Shown one piece after another: positions 42,512-46,139 of a stretch of DNA of 46,139 bases. Source of the DNA: Sphingomonadales bacterium Ga0077559. Lineage in GTDB: Bacteria > Pseudomonadota > Alphaproteobacteria > Sphingomonadales > Sphingomonadaceae. Both the position numbers and the translations under genes were made by a program. How positions within the stretch are numbered: the first letter of the stretch is position 1; each line of letters begins with the position of its first letter. The notes beneath the pieces are model-generated. The model did not search any database. It saw only the letters and a list, made by a program, of their open reading frames with translations, and was not told the DNA's origin. The stretch lies in assembly GCA_001464315.1 (NCBI GenBank), contig LNFK01000036.1:1-46139 (forward strand). The letters run 5' to 3'.

Positions 42512-43162
42512 ATGAAAACCGACAGCCAATTGCAAAAGGACGTCATGGCTGAACTCGAGTGGGAACCGCGCGTCGATCATGCCAATATCGGCGTCACTGC
42601 GAAGGACGGCATTGTTACATTATCAGGCTTTGTCAGCAGCTATGCGTCCAAGCTCGCCGCCGAAAAGGCCACACGCAGGGTCAAGGGTGTGCGCGGGCTA
42701 GCCGAGGAAATTGAAGTGCGTTTCCCGAGCGATGCGAAGACCGCCGACCCCGAAATTGCCAAGCGCATTGCTGACATGTTCGACTGGAGCGTGACAATTC
42801 CCAAAGGGAAGATCAACGTTAAGGTAGAGCATGGCTGGGTAACGCTGAGCGGCGATGTGGGCTATCATTACCACCGCCAAGCCGCGCGTGATCTGGCATC
42901 ACGCATCACCGGTGTCAAAGGCGTGACCAATCTAATTGAGATCAAGAAAACACCGTCTCCGCTCGATATTCGCCAACGGATTATGGACGCGTTCAAGCGG
43001 TCTGCGGACTTGGATGCCAGTACCATCACCGTGGTCGCTGACGGCGATACCGTCAAACTCTCCGGCAAGGTGCATTCGGGCTATGAACGCCGGATTGCGG
43101 AGCGCGCTGCATGGGCAGCCCCCGGCGTCAACCGAGTTGAAGACAATATCATGGTGATTTGA
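42512..43162 (+). CDS. Triple BON-domain protein
   Basis: A 216-residue protein of three BON domains at about 4-70, 78-147 and 148-215. Each has the pattern VTV/VTLSGxV followed by an Ala-rich helix and a GV...V end: GIVTLSGFVSSYASKLAAE, GWVTLSGDVGYHYHRQAA and DTVKLSGKVHSGYERRIAE. There is no signal peptide, so it is probably cytoplasmic, unlike OsmY. GAGGAG precedes ATG at 42512; the earlier in-frame extension is not accepted. It closes the universal stress protein operon and is followed by a strong terminator. Confidence 0.9.
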   Translation: MKTDSQLQKDVMAELEWEPRVDHANIGVTAKDGIVTLSGFVSSYASKLAAEKATRRVKGVRGLAEEIEVRFPSDAKTADPEIAKRIADMFDWSVTIPKGKINVKVEHGWVTLSGDVGYHYHRQAARDLASRITGVKGVTNLIEIKKTPSPLDIRQRIMDAFKRSADLDASTITVVADGDTVKLSGKVHSGYERRIAERAAWAAPGVNRVEDNIMVI

Positions 43163-43206
43163 TGACCAGGTTTCCCCCTTGATTGCGACCCGGGGGGGCA
43201 GACTGG

Positions 43207-43247
43207 GCGGGCCTTGTTTCAATTGAAATCAAGGCCCGCTCTTATTT
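43207..43247 (+). terminator. Rho-independent terminator after the BON gene
   Basis: GCGGGCCTTG (43207-43216) pairs perfectly with CAAGGCCCGC (43230-43239). The inside (TTTCAATTGAAA, itself a palindrome) could extend the stem. TCTTATTT follows on the plus strand. The terminator also lies just beyond the convergent L,D-transpeptidase stop (43266) but has no T run on that strand. Confidence 0.88.
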
Positions 43248-43265
43248 GGGTGACAGGTTGCGCCG

Positions 43266-44414
43266 TCAGGCAGGGCAAATTGGCACGGGGTTTTTCGCAT
43301 CTCCCATGACCTTATCCCGGCCATAATGATCATCGTAGAAGATGATCGAACCGCTTTCCGAAACACCCGCGGTGAAATAGGTAACATAGACTGGAAATGA
43401 ACGTGTGAGCGGCACAAGCGTTGTCGCGTTTCCGGCAAGGATGGTTTTAATGCGCACTTGCTCCGTATCACCTGCCAGCAACGTGGCGGCAAAATTGAGC
43501 GCGTCACCGACGCGGATGCAGCCGTGGCTGAAGGATCGGGCCCGCTTTTCAAACAATGCCTTATTCGGCGTATCGTGCAGATACACGCTGAAGGGATTGG
43601 GCATCACCAATTTCATTCTGCCCAGCGCGTTGGTCGGTCCGGGTCTTTGTCGATAGGATCCGTTCCCCCATACGTAACCACGTCGCCTTGCTTCGGTTGG
43701 GTTGTTGCGCGTTAACGCGCTGACGCTTTCCGCGACGATGCTTTTTGGAACATCCCACCATGGATTATAGGTCACACCTGTCACCCGCGCCGCAAAAACG
43801 GGTGTGGGGGTTCTGGCCTTGCCAACAATGACTGGCCATGTCTGCACGAGTTTGTCATTTTCCCACAGGCCGACTTCGAACGCAGCGGTATTCACCAGAA
43901 GATATCGGTTGCCGAGTTCAAGCGGCATCCAGCGCCATCTTTCCATATTACGCGCGAGCGTCGCGCGGCGCGCGAAATCGGGTTCCACCCCAAATGCCTG
44001 CCGCAACGATTCATAATCTTGATGGCGCGGGCGAAGCAATTGGTAGAATTTATCAAGCTGGTTGCTCTCCAAAGCGTCTTTGAGCCATGCCGTAAGGTCG
44101 ATATCGGCATCGTCGCTTTCTATCTGCCACCCTGCGCGCTGGCGTAATTGCGTGCATCCAAACAAATAGGCGCGCGCAAGTTCAAGCGCCGCATCTGTGG
44201 CTGCTTTGTCGCGAGCCGCAATGTCGTGTGATTGAAGCGCAGCTGCCCATATGTCATTGCGCGGCAAGCTAAGCGCTTCCGCAGGCGCATTGTGTCTCCA
44301 CGAAGCCAGCTGGGCAAGCTGAGCCGATGTCCAATGAGGCGGCGAATCGACCTGCGCCCAGCTTGCCGGAGCCAGCAGGAGAACGGCGAGCGGGACGAAG
44401 ATTGATTTCATCAT
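43266..44414 (-). CDS. L,D-transpeptidase (YkuD-type, YcbB-like)
   Basis: A 382-residue secreted enzyme that makes 3-3 peptidoglycan cross-links or attaches proteins to it. It has a signal peptide, residues 1-21 (MMKSIFVPLAVLLLAPASWAQ, cleavage after WAQ or SWA). A long helical region follows (about 25-180). The YkuD catalytic domain (about 165-330) has NRYLLVNTAAFEVGLWEN and the active-site SHGCIRVGDAL with Cys299. The order and length resemble LdtD/YcbB without its inserted PG-binding domain in full. Its ATG lies one base after the stop of the Acg-like gene, so they are one operon. The true start may be 44411. Confidence 0.88.
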   Translation of the reverse strand: MMKSIFVPLAVLLLAPASWAQVDSPPHWTSAQLAQLASWRHNAPAEALSLPRNDIWAAALQSHDIAARDKAATDAALELARAYLFGCTQLRQRAGWQIESDDADIDLTAWLKDALESNQLDKFYQLLRPRHQDYESLRQAFGVEPDFARRATLARNMERWRWMPLELGNRYLLVNTAAFEVGLWENDKLVQTWPVIVGKARTPTPVFAARVTGVTYNPWWDVPKSIVAESVSALTRNNPTEARRRGYVWGNGSYRQRPGPTNALGRMKLVMPNPFSVYLHDTPNKALFEKRARSFSHGCIRVGDALNFAATLLAGDTEQVRIKTILAGNATTLVPLTRSFPVYVTYFTAGVSESGSIIFYDDHYGRDKVMGDAKNPVPICPA

Positions 44415-44415
44415 A

Positions 44416-45522
44416 TTAGCTGCTGATTTCCCATGGAATAAGGACGTCGGTGACGTTACGGCGAAGCGACATCGGAAGCGCGGGTGCATAGCCGAAGCGA
44501 ATGACCAGATCGGGCCGTACGCCCGGCATGCCGAGCCATCCGGCAAACTGGGTGCGGGCTTCCGGGACTTCGATGGGCTGGTTGATATGCGCATGCCGCA
44601 ACCCAAGCGCGGTTGCCTGCAGGGCGAAGCGCTGAAAACTGCGGCCGACCTTGACCCAATGATCCTTGTCCGCCTTGTCACCGATAAAGACCGCAATGCC
44701 CGGTGAGGAGCGGATGTGCTCGGCATATTTCTTGTTCTCCGCGTCGGCATCGAGAAACTGTGAAAACAAAGTCTGCCCAATAAATGTCGGGACGGTCGTA
44801 TTTCCTGAAGTCGGACCAAACAACCCGTCTCCTTTGGCCAGCGCTTGCGCGGGATTGAACCTGACCCATTGTTTCAATTCCTGGACAAAGGCTGGGTCGT
44901 CCATCTGCCTGGTGTTGGCCGCGATGACTTGCTCGAGCACAGCCTCGCGGCGCGGCTTGTCGGTGATGAGCAGAACCGAAACGCGGTCGACCTTTGATGC
45001 CGCTTCGAGCAGTTTTAGATTTTCGACGGGCATCGCACGTCCATCATAAGCCGACCGTGTCGATTGCCGCTTGGGGATTGCATCATATAGGGCGGTCGAG
45101 TCCGCTTTGCCGCGATCGAGGCCGAGGTCGATGCGCCCACCGTCATTGTTCAGAAAAAGCATCTGACCCGGCCGCCCGTGCGCGGCTCCGGCGATCAGGA
45201 GATTTTCAGCGGCGCAGCCCAGGCTGACAAACAGATGGTGATCGTCGGGGTCGACAACAGGCGTTCTGCGCGACAGGTCGGGAAGGATGCTGGCAAAGCC
45301 GCCGTTGATCGAAAACTGCCAAGGCTGGCTGTTGTGGCCATTGGGGGCGAGCGTCGCATAGCGTACCAAATCCAGCATGCCGGGATCGCGCGCCAGCGTT
45401 TCTCGCAGCTTGGCGGCGGCGGCATCATATTCGGCCATGTCGGCTTTGCCGCAAGCGGCAAGGGGCAGCATCGCGGCAGTCGCTGCCGAACCGACGATAA
45501 AGTCTCGGCGATTTTGAATCAT
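44416..45522 (-). CDS. Acg-family FMN nitroreductase-like protein with Tat-type lipoprotein signal
   Basis: A 368-residue protein. NRRDFIVGSAATAAMLPLAACG (residues 4-25) carries a twin-arginine motif and a lipobox, so it is likely exported folded with FMN and lipidated. The two-domain nitroreductase region begins YATLAPNGHNSQPWQF (about 54-69, the FMN-binding SxxNxQPW) and ends with RPDLVIRFGYAPALP. Acg (Rv2032) of the DosR regulon is the closest known type. The start at 45522 has AAGGGATGGC upstream. It lies between Hsp20 and the L,D-transpeptidase in an apparent operon. Role in redox stress is inferred from the family. Confidence 0.86.
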   Translation of the reverse strand: MIQNRRDFIVGSAATAAMLPLAACGKADMAEYDAAAAKLRETLARDPGMLDLVRYATLAPNGHNSQPWQFSINGGFASILPDLSRRTPVVDPDDHHLFVSLGCAAENLLIAGAAHGRPGQMLFLNNDGGRIDLGLDRGKADSTALYDAIPKRQSTRSAYDGRAMPVENLKLLEAASKVDRVSVLLITDKPRREAVLEQVIAANTRQMDDPAFVQELKQWVRFNPAQALAKGDGLFGPTSGNTTVPTFIGQTLFSQFLDADAENKKYAEHIRSSPGIAVFIGDKADKDHWVKVGRSFQRFALQATALGLRHAHINQPIEVPEARTQFAGWLGMPGVRPDLVIRFGYAPALPMSLRRNVTDVLIPWEISS

Positions 45523-45624
45523 GCCATCCCTTGTGAAAAAATTCGGCGGCAGAACCACTTCGGGGAGCGGGGTGAAATGAAGTCTGCCGCCTTGGATATT
45601 CGGCACCGGTTTACGGATCGATAC

Positions 45625-46116
45625 CTAGTTGTTGATCGGTATCTTGCGCGCCTGCTCTATCGCTGCTGCGCTTTTAGGCATGTGCACCGAAAGAATGCCG
45701 TCACGCATCGTGGCGCTTATTTTCTCATGATCGATACCCTGCGGCAATTCGATCGCGCGTTCGAACCGGCCATAACGGCGCTCGGAAAAAAGGAATGCTT
45801 CCTCCTTTTCCTCGTGCTCTTCGCGCTTTTCGCCGCTCAGGCGCAGAATGCCATCGGATACTTTTAATTCGACGTCCTCGGCCGTCATGCCAGGAATTTC
45901 GGCGACCAGTTCAAACCCGGTACCCTTGTCCTTGAGGTCCATCGCCGGGCCAGACAGCGCCTGTATCCGCCGGGTCAGATTGAGGCCCATGGGACGTGTC
46001 CAAAAATCGTTGAGCAGATGGTCGAATTCGCTGCGCACGCGGGTCAGCGGTTCCCAGTAATTTTCTGCACTCTGCTTGACCGGAACGCGAGTCGAGCTTT
46101 CTTCAAGTTGAGTCAT
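45625..46116 (-). CDS. Hsp20 / alpha-crystallin small heat-shock protein
   Basis: A 163-residue small heat-shock protein. The alpha-crystallin domain spans about 55-150 (GPAMDLKDKGTGFELVAEIPGM, LSGEKREEHEEKEE, RRYGRFERAIELPQGID, ATMRDGILSVHMPK), including the A-x-x-x-n-G-v-L-like signature (ATMRDGILSV). The C-terminal IPI-type motif is present as KIPINN. The N-terminal 55 residues are helical (WEPLTRVRSEFDHLLNDFW). AAGGAAG precedes the ATG. Only 23 bases of upstream sequence remain in the window, so its promoter is not seen. It prevents protein aggregation. Confidence 0.93.
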   Translation of the reverse strand: MTQLEESSTRVPVKQSAENYWEPLTRVRSEFDHLLNDFWTRPMGLNLTRRIQALSGPAMDLKDKGTGFELVAEIPGMTAEDVELKVSDGILRLSGEKREEHEEKEEAFLFSERRYGRFERAIELPQGIDHEKISATMRDGILSVHMPKSAAAIEQARKIPINN

Positions 46117-46139
46117 TGCATCTTCCTTTACGGCATTGG

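Overview
The window is about 46 kb of GC-rich DNA from an alphaproteobacterium, most probably a sphingomonad (order Sphingomonadales). The reasons are the codon style, a GTA-type three-TM holin beside a GH108 lysozyme, the small envelope lipoproteins, and the type of decaying intergenic sequence. This placement is inference; there is no rRNA or tRNA to confirm it. I see no transposase, integrase, CRISPR array, replication gene or transcription regulator anywhere in the window.

Layout. 0.3-2.5 kb: two small membrane proteins, a cupin and a small conserved hypothetical. 2.9-5.4 kb (minus): a Zn-alcohol dehydrogenase behind a two-domain phosphotransferase/AAA-kinase protein. 5.5-10.7 kb (plus): a tightly coupled operon of acyl-CoA (acetate-CoA) ligase, pyruvate dehydrogenase-type E1 alpha, E1 beta and E2, and a stand-alone acyl carrier protein. 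10.7-11.3 kb: a graveyard holding the tails of an alcohol dehydrogenase and a PEP synthase back to back, and the head of a cation antiporter. 11.3-13.7 kb (minus): an AMP/thymidine phosphorylase-like enzyme coupled to a PRPP synthetase. 14.4-19.2 kb (minus): an Ala-rich lipoprotein, a GTA-like holin and damaged lysozyme, a chromate transporter and small stress/envelope proteins (YqjD-like, a broken CsbD, DUF3309, a glycine-zipper lipoprotein), then an LptB-like remnant. 19.5-21.9 kb: a second alcohol dehydrogenase, a possible 19-residue ORF with its own terminator, and an acetyltransferase with a proline-rich tail. 22-26.2 kb (minus): an ABC exporter (ATPase, FtsX-type permease, membrane fusion protein). 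26.4-29.7 kb (plus): two alpha/beta hydrolases, a Tyr/Trp-rich lipoprotein and a VOC protein. 29.7-32.4 kb (minus): erythromycin esterase-like, dienelactone hydrolase-like and phosphoribosyltransferase genes, divergent from PEP synthase (32.5-35 kb). 35-37.3 kb (plus): two hypotheticals, an M23-like peptidase and an NAD(P)H oxidoreductase. 37.3-38.7 kb (minus): an Nramp-like transporter broken by a frameshift and a stop. 38.8-43.2 kb (plus): universal stress protein, MgtC/DUF4010, MBL/beta-CASP RNase and triple-BON protein. 43.3-46.1 kb (minus): Hsp20, Acg-type nitroreductase and L,D-transpeptidase.

Taken together this looks like a general stress / energy-limitation island. Universal stress protein, Hsp20, Acg-like nitroreductase, the erythromycin esterase and phosphoribosyltransferase pair, and BON proteins recall the content of the mycobacterial DosR dormancy regulon. 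They are combined with enzymes around acetyl-CoA, pyruvate and PEP and with nucleotide-ribose salvage. Many broken copies of the same kinds of genes (adh, ppsA, csbD, Nramp, antiporter) show that the island has been rearranged and is eroding in places. The most unusual intact feature is the ligase-PDH-ACP operon.
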